A stretch of 64,000 nucleotides of DNA from Tubulanus polymorphus (taxonomy: Eukaryota; Nemertea; Palaeonemertea; Tubulaniformes; Tubulanidae). The stretch covers positions 498,501-562,500 of the forward strand of contig NC_134032.1 in NCBI RefSeq assembly GCF_964204645.1. Reading direction: 5' to 3'. The notes under the pieces were generated by a model. That model was not told the DNA's origin. It saw nothing but the letters and a program-made list of their open reading frames with translations, and ran no database searches. Positions 24,461 to 46,419 of this stretch are shown here, piece by piece (positions within the stretch are counted from its first letter, which is position 1; every line of letters starts with the position of its first letter). The position numbers and the translations under genes are program-made.

Positions 24461-26993
24461 TGGACGTCTGCAGTTTTCATCGGCATCAGTAGTCGTCTAC
24501 TTTTGGTTGTCGTTTACCAATCGAAGACCATTTTTTCCAGGATAGAGTTAAGCTGAAGTAAGAAACAAGAACATCCTTTGAGGCAGACCATCCTAATAAG
24601 CATTGATTATGATTCACAAATTAATTTTGATTATACGGTTGTCATCTACCAATCATGGACCATTATTTCCATGATAGAATTTAGCTGAAATAAGTTAGTT
24701 AAAATAGTAGTTCAACAGCATTAATACATCACTGTTTATGACTAGTGACAATAGAATATGAGGCTGCATACAAGGTAACTGGCCTATCTACACTTCAATA
24801 CTCAGCCAAGAATATTCATTTGAGACCTAACGAGTAATATTAGAGCAATGATTGTTTTAGATTTCCACTCACTAATAACCATATACCGGCCACAGAGCTT
24901 CAATCTTCAATCACTTTATAGTAAAATTGAGAACTTCACCAGCGTCTCTGTTCTCTCCAGTGCTATAAGCATCCTGCCCTTGATGCTAACCCAGAAATGA
25001 AAAATCAACTTAGCTTTTTATCATGACTGCCAGGTTCAGTTTCGAAAGGTCTCTTGGTGTTTTGTTGTCGAGTTTAATTCAAGCTAAATTTAATTCTTCG
25101 GTGGTCGCTTCTGGTCGGTAGGAACTAGATGGCTAATGTAACTCATGCTGGGCCTTTCCAGATTCATGTTAGGCTGTAATGAGTAAAAGAACGAGATGGA
25201 ATGTTTTATCGTATTCGGGAATCCGTCGATGCTTTTAAACGCCAACCTCAAAACGTTTTTTAGGAGAGCTTTTACCATTGAATTATGTCTCTTACAGTGT
25301 TTTTATGTTCTTGTATTGCGATGGTATTTTAAATAATTTTGTGGTTTCATTTGTATTACTATTGTAAAGTACGATGATTACTCGGTAAACAAACAAGTTA
25401 TTATAGATTGATTGATTCAGTTATTTCTAGCAAAATATCTGAAAAATTCATCGACCGATTCGTTTATGTTAACGTTAAGCCGTCTTTCGCTCGTGTCCTA
25501 AAAAAACTATTTAAGATGTAGAATTTCTAAGTAACGTCCCATTGCACCAGGCATTTAATAACTAAGATCTATTTGTTTGGCCAACAAGACCCCCAGCAAA
25601 TTACTTAGGAAAATCAAATCTGATTTGACAAGATAGATTCACTCAGGGCAGGTTCTGGAAATTCTGCAGAATGACACATATGCATAGGTGCGATAGTCAG
25701 CCGTGGCGAACTGCTAAATTCAAATTCAATTTTTAACAAATTTATTCCAACAATCGTATTCAGTATAGCTCTATTATCTGAACGTAGAGACAATGTTTTT
25801 AGATAAGAATATCTAAGACTGAAAGCAATTTAAAAAAAAAAATCAAATTTACCCTGGTGATTACATGACCCTACATTTCTGCAGGCCTTGGTCCATAGAT
25901 TAGGAAGATACGACATGCAAAGTTTCAGAAAGATTGGATAAGAATTCTTAGATTAGGAGCAACTTGAAGCAAAATTTGACAGACTGGACATTTATTATGC
26001 CCCACAGGAATACCGTTAATATTTAAACTCAAATTTTTAGTTCAAGTTGTTGGTGTCTTTCCAATGAGGTCAACCTATTAACTTGAAAGAGCTTTTCGAC
26101 TTGGGAATTCCGTCTAGGGTCCCATCTCCACAGTTTCCAGGCCGCGCCGAAAGATCCATGCACTTAAAAAATCACCATAAAAAATTTAACAAGAAGAACA
26201 AGTCAAATTCGTTGTGGATTAGTTTTATTTTTCTCAAGCTCAAGATTTCTATGAATGCGTTTATAAAGATTTCTAGAGTTTGTCGCAAGTTCGTTTCATA
26301 AATAAATATTCAGCAAAAAGAATAAAACTGTCAAGCAAAATATCATCTGGATAGTTGGTTTTCTATAGACAAGTGACTATCAGCAAAGGCCACAATAATT
26401 ACGAGGAGACTTTTGAAATAGGCTCATTGAAGAATCGAGTCTTAACGTCAATACTCTCTTAGTTTTCAGGGCAGTCGGGACAGGGGCGGCAGGGGCGGCC
26501 AAAGCCGCCCCACTTTTTTGCTTAACAAAAATTTTTCAAAAGCAGGCTGTACCGCGTAGCAGCTCGTCGTTCTCTGTACTAGGTGGTTGACTCTCGACTT
26601 CTCATGCTTCTGTGAATGAGACCGTGAAATGGCCCCAAAACGCATCTCCGGCGATTGAATTTTCAAAATTTTTCTAGGGGGAGGGCCCCCAGACCACCCT
26701 TCACAAAAAAGCCTCGCCACTGAAAAATTCCTTCCGACGGCTCTGGTTTTTGAAGATGTCTCATAGAATTGAGTCTAAACGTCACTACTCTCTTAGTTTT
26801 GAAAATGTCTCATAGAATTGAGTCTAAACGTCACTTCTCTCTTAGTTTTGAAAATGGAATCAAGTTTCCCTCAGCAATTCTTCATAATTGTGTCTGGATA
26901 TCTGAGGATAGTTTTAAGTAGTTCTCTCCCAACAATTCAGTCGTTTTTGCTACACAGTTTCTACGTTCGTATAAAATTCGGTTTCGTGGTTTT
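24461..26993. other. Intergenic, including region downstream of STT3A
   Basis: No gene is recognisable. A GGGGCGGC..GCCGCCCC inverted patch and CCTAGGGGGAGGGCCCC-like sequence at 26470-26730 look like a degenerate transposon. TCTCATAGAATTGAGTC is repeated at 26760 and 26807. For STT3A, a minus-strand AATAAA lies within the T-rich stretch near 26223-26231, ~770 bp past the stop. Confidence 0.4.
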
Positions 26994-36995
<10,002 letters not shown>

Positions 36996-37345
36996 CTCGT
37001 CGGCTGAACGCGATCGACAAAAATCTATAAATAACACAAAATAAACGATTTATTTGAGGGAGGAGGTTTGATGATTTGAATTGTCTATTTTTATGCTGAG
37101 CTGGGGCGCCAGAACTTCACTGTTGGTGTAATCGTACAGGCCTCACCACCAACACGTCACCAGTACCTAGCTAAGCAATAAGGAGTTGTAGTACCGAAAA
37201 AAACTAAAGCGACGACAAGTAATTCATTTATTTACCAGCAAAAATTTCACCGACTCCACAATCAGGAAGTTCGCGATTCCTTGTCCACCGGTTTCCGGTT
37301 CCGGTAGCCACGTTACGCGCTCTGTGATTGGTCAGAAAACGGTAC
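36996..37345 (-). promoter_or_regulatory. Probable 5' region of STT3A
   Basis: A minus-strand acceptor-like TTTATAG and TTCAG lie just upstream of the start codon, suggesting a 5' UTR exon further upstream. Around 37260-37345 the sequence is richer in G+C, with a CCGGTTTCCGGTTCCGG patch and GTGATTGGTCAG (CCAAT-box-like). I infer the transcription start lies near here; nothing in the sequence proves it. Confidence 0.35.
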
Positions 37346-38489
37346 GAGATAAGTTGAAAACTTATTTCTTGTCAGGGCAGTGCCACGTCGATAGATTTAT
37401 TATAGGACGCAGTAACGATCTACCAGCTATTTGATAGTCTTTATCAAAACAAGAGCCTCTTTAGATATAGCATTTAATAGCGTTGATAGAATCGATGATT
37501 TACTATTTGCCCGCAGTAGAAAGAGTATCAGATCTTGACCGTCTGGTGCTGCCCCATTGTATAACGATAGCGGGAAAAATTTGAACTAACATTATACTCG
37601 CTTGCCAGTCACAATGGACAAACTAAATACCGTTTTGCGGGCCGGATTGCCTGACAATTCTGAAAATCTGAAAACAGGGTTGAATCAACGAGAACCAGGT
37701 TGTTTGTAATATCCAAAACTTTATTTTTACACATTACTACTTAAGATAACACCGTTATAAAAACAGGGGAAATTAAGGGAATGATGTGAAAACATGACAA
37801 CGAGAAACAATAATTAATGCATTACGGCACCTCCTAAACAAACTGTCTCTATAGGAATGCGAAATAGATAGAATAATATACAAGAATTTCTAATGATAAT
37901 AATAAACTTTCTTGTCAAAGAAATATTTCTTTAATGACAAATAATCATGATTATATACATTAAATACACTTAACGCGGGTCTGGATTCATTCTCGGTTTT
38001 TAGATAATTCATCTACTAGTCAAATATCTTCACTCAGTAATTTAGATTGCGTGTAATTAATTATCTTTGTATTATAATTATCCTGTCATTCAGTAATTTG
38101 AAATTGTTTGTAATTAGCTTCGTCTTATTCTATATAGATACCAGTACGATATGTAAATTTAATCACTTGCGCTATGCCTGACGAGGGGACAATGTAACTC
38201 CCGAAAACGTTCGCTACAATAAATAATTCCTCATTACAAAATGAGATTTGTTCTATTTTTGCTGCTATGGATTTTGAATTATCTAGACTCTCTACCTAAG
38301 ATCTACTTCTAAATACACTTAATTTAAAAGCATTGCTATATATGTAATGAATATTCATTGAAATGCAATGTATTTCTGTACAGTTTACACAGTATTACAG
38401 CGTAGGGCAGGAACGACGAAAACGGTTGGTAAATTGATGCGGATTTTCCAAAAATGGAAAAAATTATTGTTTTGTTCTGTTGAGGCGCT
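37346..38489. other. Spacer downstream of the LamG/Apple gene
   Basis: It is AT-rich with no gene. A minus-strand AATAAA (TTTATT at 37721-37726) could end the LamG/Apple transcript. CTGACGA, GGGGACAATGTAACTCCC, GAAA at 38178-38206 is another motif of the CTGANGA-helix-GAAA family, with a short helix. Confidence 0.4.
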
Positions 38490-40664
38490 TCAGTCCTCGA
38501 TGAGAACGTACGTGAAATACGTATCGAGTTCACTGAACGTGAATTTATCGTTGAATTCGTCTCTAGTAACGTTTAATAATGAACAGATTCTGTTACTATT
38601 GATTTTAGGAAAACGAAACGATTTACACGAAGGGTAAGATTTACAACAGAGCTCAGCGCAGTGAGCCCGACTACGAGCTGTGGTCATTCTGAGCACACGA
38701 GAGGAGTCGGCAACTCGTCCACTTCCGTGCTTCCTATACCGACACAGTCCAGGCCCAGCAGGTGCAGCTGCGGTAGATTCAGTAGTAGACTCAATAGTAG
38801 GTCCAGTAGTAGGCGCAGGGGTCAGCGTAGTCGTCGCAGGGGTCGGCGTAGTCGTCGTAGGCACAATAGGGGGCGCCTCCAGTTCTGATTAAAAAACAAA
38901 AAAATAAACTGATATTTCATATCATATAATCGGTCCCCTCGTTCTCTACCGACTCCCTCCAACACTATCCCTCCCCATCTCTCTCTCCCTCCCCATCTCT
39001 CTCTCCCTCTCCATCTCTCTCTCCCTCCCCTTCTCCATCTCCCTCTCCCTGTCCATCTCGCTCTCCCTCTTCACCTCCCTCTCCCTCTCCCTCTCCCTCT
39101 CCTTGCTCTCCCTCTCCCTCTTCACCTCGCTCTGCCTCTGCCTCTGCCTCTGCCTCTCCCTCCCTGTCCATATCGCCCTCCTTCTTCACCTCGCTCTCCC
39201 TCTCCCTCCCTATCTCCCTCGTCCATTTCGCCACTACACGTACTTACCTGATAAACACTGATCGTTTATTGGGTCCATCTTGTCGAGCGACTTTTTATCG
39301 TCGAATATCATCAAACAACTCATGCGACCAGTGAACTGTCCGTTACGATTCACTGACGCAGGTTCGGTGGCGATGTGAATACTGCCCGAAGCGGTGAACG
39401 ATTTTGCACCGTACAGTGTAGTGGTGCCGCTGATACGCAGTCCCATCGATTTGGTTCCAGCGTTATAAGTTAGAGATATAGGAAGCCATTTGTTGGTTTT
39501 TACTTCGCGCGAAACCCAAGTACTAGCGGGATAGGTGTAAAGTTTTCCGCCGGTGCTGTATAACTTCAGGTCGGAGTTGCCCGAACCCCAACGGATCAAA
39601 TCGAACGACCCCGATGACGCGTAGATGTTGAACATGATCGTAAAACTTTTTCCGGTGAGGTCTAATTTTCCGTCAGAGTTCTCGATCATAATCGCGTTTG
39701 AACCGTCGAATTTGAAGGCAGTTTGAGGTTTATCAGTTGGACCTGGTCCGTACCCGGGGGCTTGTGATATTCCGTTATGGTTATTGCCAGATATGTCTTG
39801 TAGTCCGGTTGTTTTAGTCAGCAACCATTTGCCTATCAGTTTACTGTTTACTGTAAAACCAGGAAAATGACACGATAAAAGGTCAAATGTCAAATCAAAG
39901 AACCGAATACATGTACATAAATGCATTCTAAATCGATGGGGTACCAGCAGTGCTACTGTGGTAATCGAGGATTCCACGTATGGCAGGCGAGGATCCGCCA
40001 GGTTCGCTAGTGGTTACTCGGTTGTACCGCGGTTCGATTTCTTCTATACATTTTAATCAAATCTAAATGAACTCTTAAATGAATCAATTATTTATGAAAA
40101 CTAAACCAATATCCGAGTAGAAGGATGAAAGTATTGTATATTTGGTGAGTGCCGTGATAATCCACAGTTTTAGGAGTCTAAAAATTCAGTTCAAAGTTCA
40201 TTGAAAAATGGCCTATTTCTCTCTAACCAAACATAGAATAATTATAGAATAAAATTCTATAATTTACAAAACTTAAAACAAGAAAACAGAAATAAACACA
40301 TAGAATAGAATAATAGGGATACGTATACATGAAATTTGGATTGAGACCTGCAACTGTGAAATTGGGGCACGTGGAACTGGCTTAACAACTGTGGAACTGG
40401 ATCCACTAGAAACTGGACTACACGTCTAAATGTGGAAGTGGGACTAGTAACTGTTGAACTGGCTGACGAACAGTGGGACTGCATGGATACTTTGCGTTCA
40501 GAGCTGTGGACCCAGTACCATATATATAATATCTTTAAATGATAGTGTATAATTATGTTGAATGGACTAGGCCTATACGTGTACATGATGTATTCCTTAC
40601 CTGATGAAGTTAAAAACACCACACATAACCATTCAATGATCTTTCCTCTGTGAGCGCCCGCCAT
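38490..40664 (-). CDS. Predicted secreted protein: LamG-like domain, Thr/Pro-rich linker, Apple/PAN-like domain
   Basis: Three exons join in phase 1: 40664-40601, 39850-39248 and 38884-38490, giving 353 residues. Exon 1 encodes a short signal-peptide-like N-terminus (MAGAHRGK, then IIEWLCVVFLTSS). Exon 2 (residues ~23-222) is a LamG/concanavalin-like beta-sandwich: GKWLLTKTTGLQDISGNNHNG, FKFDGSNAIMIENS, LDLTGKSFTIMFNIYAS and GRMSCLMIFDD are typical strands. Exon 3 opens with a Thr/Pro-rich, probably O-glycosylated linker (TTTTPTPATTT) and ends with an Apple/PAN-like module having six Cys in the pattern C-C-CC-C-C (GLCRYR, AHCAELCC, SCKSF, RICSLL). One domain per exon with phase-1 introns is usual for shuffled extracellular modules. 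I expect a soluble or matrix-bound carbohydrate- or protein-binding protein; the ligand is unknown and no orthologue is named. Confidence 0.85.
38945..39235. repeat. CT-rich low-complexity tract in intron
   Basis: CTCTCCCTCTCC-type sequence fills the intron between the second and third exons of the LamG/Apple gene and gives a long Glu/Gly/Arg ORF on the minus strand that is not a gene. Confidence 0.9.
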
Positions 40665-41237
40665 TTTGCTGTAGATGTATCAGATGATATATCGGGAATA
40701 AAAAGTTTTACTCCGAGACGAGAATTGCAGTCCACACAGGATACGATCAGTGAGTGACGGGTTGGAGAAATAGTAGTCGTACAACGAACTGTTTTGAATC
40801 GTATTCTATTTCCCTCTTCCCTCTCCCTCTACCCCCTCCTCCCCGTTCTGTTTGTGTGGAGGGCTCTACATAAGCCAATATTCGATGAGACTTTGTCTTT
40901 GAAGTGCAACAACAAACAGCTACAAGTGTTGTACGTGTTCAACACCTGACGTGTAATCATTGTACATTGAGGCGCCTGCAACGACTTCAGAAATAGAAAT
41001 AAATCAGCTTCGGCTTAAGACAAGAATCTATATTGAGAAGTTTATTGAGAAGTTTCGGTCGTGTTTCCGCAGATCTCGATAAAGATTTCACTCTTCGCGA
41101 AACAACGAACTACTTATATTAAAATCTTCTTGTAGTCGAATGAGCTGTAACTAATAGTTCCCAACCATGGACTCTAAAACGAATTCTTTTTCTTAGCTTT
41201 TGAAAACTCGATTACAGGTAAAATATGAGGTTATACA

Positions 41238-41505
41238 TCAGGCGCGGATCTAGGATTGTTTTCCAGGACGGGGTTGATAAAAAAAATGTTAATGTAAAAC
41301 TGCCAACTAAAATCTCTAATGATAGGGGGCCGCCTATACGGCATATTGTTTGGGCCAAACATAAGATGATATGGTACCGATTATGGTACTGTCCGCCCGC
41401 TTTGTCTCAGTACATTCCTAAACGAAATCGATTAAAAATTTTTTGGTAGCTGAACAGGGGGGGGGGGGTCACGACCCCTGAAACCCCCTCCGGATCCCCA
41501 ATGAC
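41238..41505. mobile_element. Short element with GCGCGGATC-type ends
   Basis: CAGGCGCGGATCTAGGATTG on the left and CCCTCCGGATCCCC after a G-tract on the right are imperfect inverted ends. Similar to 14378-14572. A 74-codon ORF inside has no features of a gene. Confidence 0.4.
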
Positions 41506-42333
41506 ACACAGTGAAACGTCCAACGAAATCGGGTATTGAAATCGACCATTTTCCTCAAATTCGTATTATATAGAGTCCAACTGGTTCTGATGGGGTCGGA
41601 CTGCAATTAGAATTTCTTTGCCGTATCCATGTTCTAGAGTTTTTCATGTTGAATACGTTTGAATATTTAGAATACCATCTTGCTTTTAATATTACAAGGG
41701 TAATTCACTGTAAATCAAAACTAAGCGGTGCAGCTGACTTGAATAAAATGGCCGTTAATCAAAATATTTCCGATCGATTTAATCAGAATGTTGTTTTAAT
41801 ACGTTAATCAATATTATCTGCTTGGTTACCGGGTACGGAAACTTGTTTCACCGGTTTAAAAAAGTCTGGAAAGATTGATCAAGTTCAGCGAATGCGACTA
41901 ATCTTGAACTTGAAAACACCTTTTCACCATATATGTATGTGGCCGTTCTAATTACATAGTTTTATGTTCAATTTCTTGTGAAACCTAGACTAATTTTTCT
42001 ATTTTATATTGTTTTTACGATGGTTTTATTCTGTTATATATTGATGCTAAGGAGTTTGTTCTGTCTGCAGTCTATATAGAAAAAAAATTGTCGGACGAAA
42101 AGTGCTGGCAAGTCGTACTCTCGTACTCACATCTGAAAATGACAAAAAGACGCATAGCCCTCTGGGAAGCATGGCACAAAATCTGATATCGGCTGCATTT
42201 CTGGACTTATAGTTCTGCGACTAATTGACATTCAGTTTGACTTAGTTCATGTATAGTCGACTAACTTCGATAACAGAAATTGGGCCAGACAGGCGGACGG
42301 ACGACGAAGTGTATACAGTAGGCCTATGCCCAT

Positions 42334-42650
42334 CCTCGCATGCCAGGGGTCCAATATCACTCCCGAACTCGCTACCACCAGCCCCTGGCCTCACGAAGCG
42401 TGATTTCATTACTGGCGCTGTTGCGCATGACGTCATATATCGATTTGCGAAATACTTCCTTGTTCGGTAAAACGTTCGCTGATTGGTCCATTTAACGGGA
42501 AAACCAACAGAAGTCTACCGTCGGTTTGTAACAAGCGCTGTGATTGGTACGACCGGATTCTGGTCGGCTAGTAACGACTCGTGAGGTCAAGGGGTTCGGC
42601 GAACAGCTTTAGCGTAGTGGGTTCGAATCCCTTGACGTGCGAAGATGGCC
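42334..42650 (+). repeat. ~310-bp dispersed repeat with tRNA-like segment, copy 1
   Basis: CTCACGAAGCGTGATTTCAT, GCGCATGACGTCATATATCG, AAACGTTCGCTGATTGGTCC and AACAAGCGCTGTGATTGGTA are shared with 46676-46988 in the same orientation. This copy ends with GGGTTCGAATCCC, a B-box-like segment that copy 2 has lost. Confidence 0.8.
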
Positions 42651-42765
42651 TATGCCCCTACAACGCGTAAAAACACTAAATCACTGATAAAATACAAGCA
42701 ATGCTATTCTATATATTTATACTTCTATATTTCCACCAGACGTTTTCTACATTTACAAGCATGAA

Positions 42766-42771
42766 TTTATT
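42766..42771 (-). terminator. Polyadenylation signal AATAAA
   Basis: AATAAA on the minus strand, ~160 bp past the stop codon of the 179-residue protein gene. Confidence 0.5.
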
Positions 42772-42929
42772 TTACATGGACGGTACAGAAAATGTCTTGG
42801 AAAACTGAGGTGAATGAGAATCTGTGAAACCAAATACCTCCTCAGACTCCAGAAAACTTATATCTTAAAACGTTATTAAAGATTTATAGAAAATGCATTG
42901 AGTTCGGACGCTATTCACAGAGTCACGAG

Positions 42930-45900
42930 TCACGTGCGATGTGTCGTTAAACCTTGCGAATCTTCGAGCAAACATTCAACACGTTGTCGCTGTGGAGAAA
43001 TTAGAAACAAGGAAAAGACATTTTTAAAATTTCGCTAAAAGACAAAACCATTTTATTTTTCGAATGCTGATGTCAATCTGCTGCCTGCAGCAACCTTTCC
43101 AAACATTCACCAGTTTTATGTGAAGTGTGGACGATCAGTTTTTGAAAGTGCGCTGATAAAATGTCTAATGTCTGATGTTTGTAGTTCATTTTCAATTGTA
43201 AATGTCGCAGATGAAGTACTGAACACATGTGAAGTGTGGACCATCTGTTTTTTTAAAGACAGAACACTGATCCAGGCTGAGGGGTGCAGCGTACGGACTA
43301 GGGAATGCAGGGTCCAGATGGAGAGAGGTGCAGGTTCAAAGCTGAGAGGTGCGCAGGTTTCCGGACTGAGAGGGGCGCAGGGTCTAGCCTGAGAGGTGCG
43401 CAGGTTTCCGGACTGAGAGGGATGCCATATTGAACTTACATCTAATTTATCCATTATATCTGGCCGGTTTTCCAAGTCGCTGTAAGGTGGCAGTAATGCC
43501 TGTAAACGAACCGCTTTCAATGCAGAAGGCTGACAGCTAATCAGGTGATTCACTTCTTGCGCCTGCAGAAAATAAGCAAAAGACTTTTATTTAAAAAAAC
43601 TTTCCGAAATTCACCACAAGGCTCTGTAGTCAGTAACCTGTCTGTGGTTTAGTTTCACGATCGGATATTTAGACATCCCTAATGTTGGTATAAGCCCACC
43701 CGATTATAAAAGCTTACCACCGATGATTAGGTAACTAACTGAAGGCTCTAATACAACAGGAGCTAAAATTGTAGCAACTGTCCCAGGGTGCGATCTAAGC
43801 AGTTGTCCGATTGCCCGGGACAAGTATATTCTCATCAGGGCAAGTAGGTTATCATTATCACTTGTCCCCCGGGCTAGTGCAATTTTATGTCACAAATTGC
43901 TTTTTTCCCACTCGATACAACGGATTATAGTGCCACCAATCGGACTGCCTGTGTAGGGCAAGTAGCTTTTGGAGGGGGGCAAGCGAAATTTCAGATATGC
44001 TTGCCACCGCGCAAGTGGTTCTTATTCCTTAGATCAGACCCTGCAGTGTCCGAGATTCAACAGATGCTGATTTTCAATTTACAGATTAGAACTCACCCGA
44101 TTTGAAGTGTATCGCAGTCGCATGATTCTCAATCGGTTTCTCGCTTCAGCCGCCCTGTATCACACGAGGGAAGAAACAATAGTAATTAAAAAACATGAAA
44201 ATCCTGTAATCCTAGTAATTGAGAAACTTGAAAATCCCCAACAAACTCATGCGGTTAACTAGCATAAGCCTTCGTAGTTGTGATGATTATTATGTTGACG
44301 ACTTATCCAAATAACAACTTAGACGTAGTGAATTAAATTAGAGATACAAATCTAGACTCATAATATAAAATGATTTCAATAATGTGACGACTTATCCAAA
44401 TGATAACTAAACCCAAACAGGCGCTGATTCAACCTACTGTCGTTACCGCTTAAGTGGAGCTTTTTTCGAGACAGACACCAGATACAAGAGCAGATTTATT
44501 TCGAAGTATTGTGGATGGATGTGTGGAAAATTAAAATCAACGCTCGGAATGCATCCGGAGGTGACAGAATTCTGAAATATTGTTTGTTTATATTAGGCTC
44601 ATTTTTCTACTTACTTCAATTGACCGATTAATTTGTCGTGTTTATCTTTTTCAGTCACGACGTCAAACTGTAACGGCGGATTGTCTCTGAAATTACGGAG
44701 AATCAAAAATCGATGTATTTCTGATAGTACTTGAGACAAAGTTTGAACATGACTTACACTTAAACGTTGCTCTTAATAATAATTACAATAATAATATTAA
44801 TAACAATAATAATTTATTTTTTTATCTAGCGCACTCCTACAAATCTTAAATCAGTTCACTAAACATCAGTATTAAGATAAACAGATAAACGTAAGCACAA
44901 TAATAAACATAATCGTTAAGGCTAAACAAAAATGATGCCTTGTTTCTCGGTGGCGGCCGGGTCATTTTTCTTAAATATAATATATTTTGTGATCGGCACA
45001 TTTCTATAGCGGGCCGGGTCTGTTATGGTAAGATTCATCACGATTTTAAAATAAGTAGTGTACAGTACTTGACTAAGTAATATACAGGGTAGATAGGCGG
45101 CCGGTGGCGTCAATGTCTTAGCTCAGCAGAAATCTATAACGGCCGGGTCTGCTATGGTAAAATTTATCACGACTTTAAAATAAGTAGTGTATAGGGTAGA
45201 TAGGCGGCTGGCCGCATCAATGTCTAAGGTATCAATTTTTTAAGCCTTAAATTCATGCTTTCAATGAGGTAGACAACTTTCAAACTTAAGCGGAAACATT
45301 TTGCTTAATGCACGCCGCATTAAAAACCAGCCAGTTGACAAGCACATACTTTTTTTGTTTCTTCTTTAGGTCCGTCAACCGTTTAGACGAATGCGCCTGA
45401 GCTTCTGATATGTATTTAGGCGGATCTTCGTACTGTAAATAGAAAATTTGAAATATATCCGAGACTAAACGAGAATCGTAGAACTGACTCTTCGAGAGAC
45501 GCCGAGCCCCCCCCCCACCCCGCCGGCTTAATAAAACTTACAGCTAGATATCGACTTTTTTGAAGTGGCGTCATCTTCTTTAAATCCGATGCGTTGACCG
45601 ATTTCCAATTCCGCGCCACAAATTTCTCTCTATTGTCCTTCCCTCCTCCGGAGGTTTCCTTAGAATCCTAGAAACAGAAAATTAATATTTGGCAGATGAC
45701 ATTTTCGCCCGATGCGGCATTATTCCAGTTAGCACTATTTTGCCGACAACTCATTCTGATTGGCTAATTTACACTCAAAATTCAAGGGGGTAAGTGAGGA
45801 AAATAGAAAAAATAGAGCAGATAGCATCTTTCCACTTGACTTGAGAGCACTCCGGGTGGCCTAGCTCAGTCAGTTTTGGTGGTACATACCTGATAAAGGT

Positions 45901-46419
45901 CTTAATAGGACCAGAAAGGACAGGCAGTCGACCTAAATCATCACTTTTTAATCCATTTGAAACTGTATTGCAGGATATCCAAAAAGTCTTCATTGAAAGG
46001 GGTTGAAGAGATGTGACTCCATGATTTGAAAGTTTAACGATATGTTTCCATGCCTACGTACCAAACTTCAGTTGGTAGACATGGAGACATATTGTTAAAC
46101 TTTCAAATCATGGAGTGGCACTGAGGTTCATGGAATGGAATCCCACTGGCATGTTTTAAATTAAGATTTTCCTATAAATTTTGTATGCCAAAAGTAAGGG
46201 CCGGGTTTTCTACCTAGGTAACTTGATAAGTAAGGCATCCTTGATCTTGTTGCATTATTGTGTATTTCCTTCTTGCCGTCAAATGAAATAATGCAATTGA
46301 ATTGAATTGAATGAAGTTTGAATTTGATTTTTTTGTTAGTTTTTTTTTTCAAATCAAACTGTTCTCTGTAATTATTGTGTGATCGCTGACAATAAACTTA
46401 CTGCATGTTTATCTGACAT
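42930..46419 (-). CDS. Uncharacterised 179-residue charged helical protein
   Basis: Seven exons join in frame with GT-AG borders: 46419-46402, 45667-45542, 45432-45350, 44686-44615, 44154-44097, 43562-43440 and 42989-42930. Codon phases match at every junction (0, 0, 2, 2, 0, 0), and the total is exactly 180 codons, which strongly supports a real gene. The protein starts MSDKHADSKET and continues through NWKSVNASDLKKMTPLQKSR, a PPKYISEAQAHSSKRLTDLK stretch, KAAEARNRLRIMRLRY, QEVNHLISCQPSALKAVRLQ and LLPPYSDLENRPDIMDKLDR, to a C-terminal VECLLEDSQGLTTHRT. It has no signal peptide or membrane helix; the Lys/Arg/Glu-rich middle and C-terminal segments look helical. I do not recognise the family. 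The style resembles small conserved ciliary or cytoskeletal proteins, but that is only an impression. Confidence 0.8.
43786..44046. mobile_element. ~260-bp MITE with CAGGGTGCGATCTAAG ends
   Basis: The left end CAGGGTGCGATCTAAGCAG and the right end CCTTAGATCAGACCCTG are inverted. It is close in sequence to 27520-27777 throughout and lies in an intron of the 179-residue protein gene. Confidence 0.7.
44760..45300. mobile_element. Rearranged MITE(s) of the GATACCTTGTTTCTC family
   Basis: AAAATGATGCCTTGTTTCTC near 44930 and AAGGTATCAATTTTTTAAGCC near 45225 are the outer ends. The GCGGCCGGGTCTGTTATGGT..ATCACGATTTTAAAATAAG block occurs twice, so the copy is internally duplicated. An ATAATAATA tract precedes it. 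Confidence 0.65.
45838..46120. mobile_element. Foldback element with CTCCATGATTTGAAAGTTTA arms, copy 1
   Basis: CTCCATGATTTGAAAGTTTA and TAAACTTTCAAATCATGGAG form a long hairpin with inner CCATGCCTACGTACCAAAC / GTTGGTAGACATGG. A preceding arm CCGGGTGGCCTAGCTCAGTC is shared with 57107-57450. Confidence 0.75.

Larger units (their letters stand above)
40665..42929. other. Intergenic region with two transposon-like elements
   Basis: No gene is seen. It holds an element with GGCGCGGATCTAGG..GGATCC ends (41238-41505), a dispersed ~310-bp repeat (42334-42650), and a minus-strand polyadenylation signal for the next gene (42766-42771). Confidence 0.5.

Noticed and set aside
38661-38892. Arg/Ser-rich plus-strand ORFs
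   Set aside because: Antisense shadows of the Thr/Pro linker exon of the LamG/Apple gene.
38965-39234. Glu/Gly-rich minus-strand ORF
   Set aside because: CT-rich low-complexity tract inside an intron.
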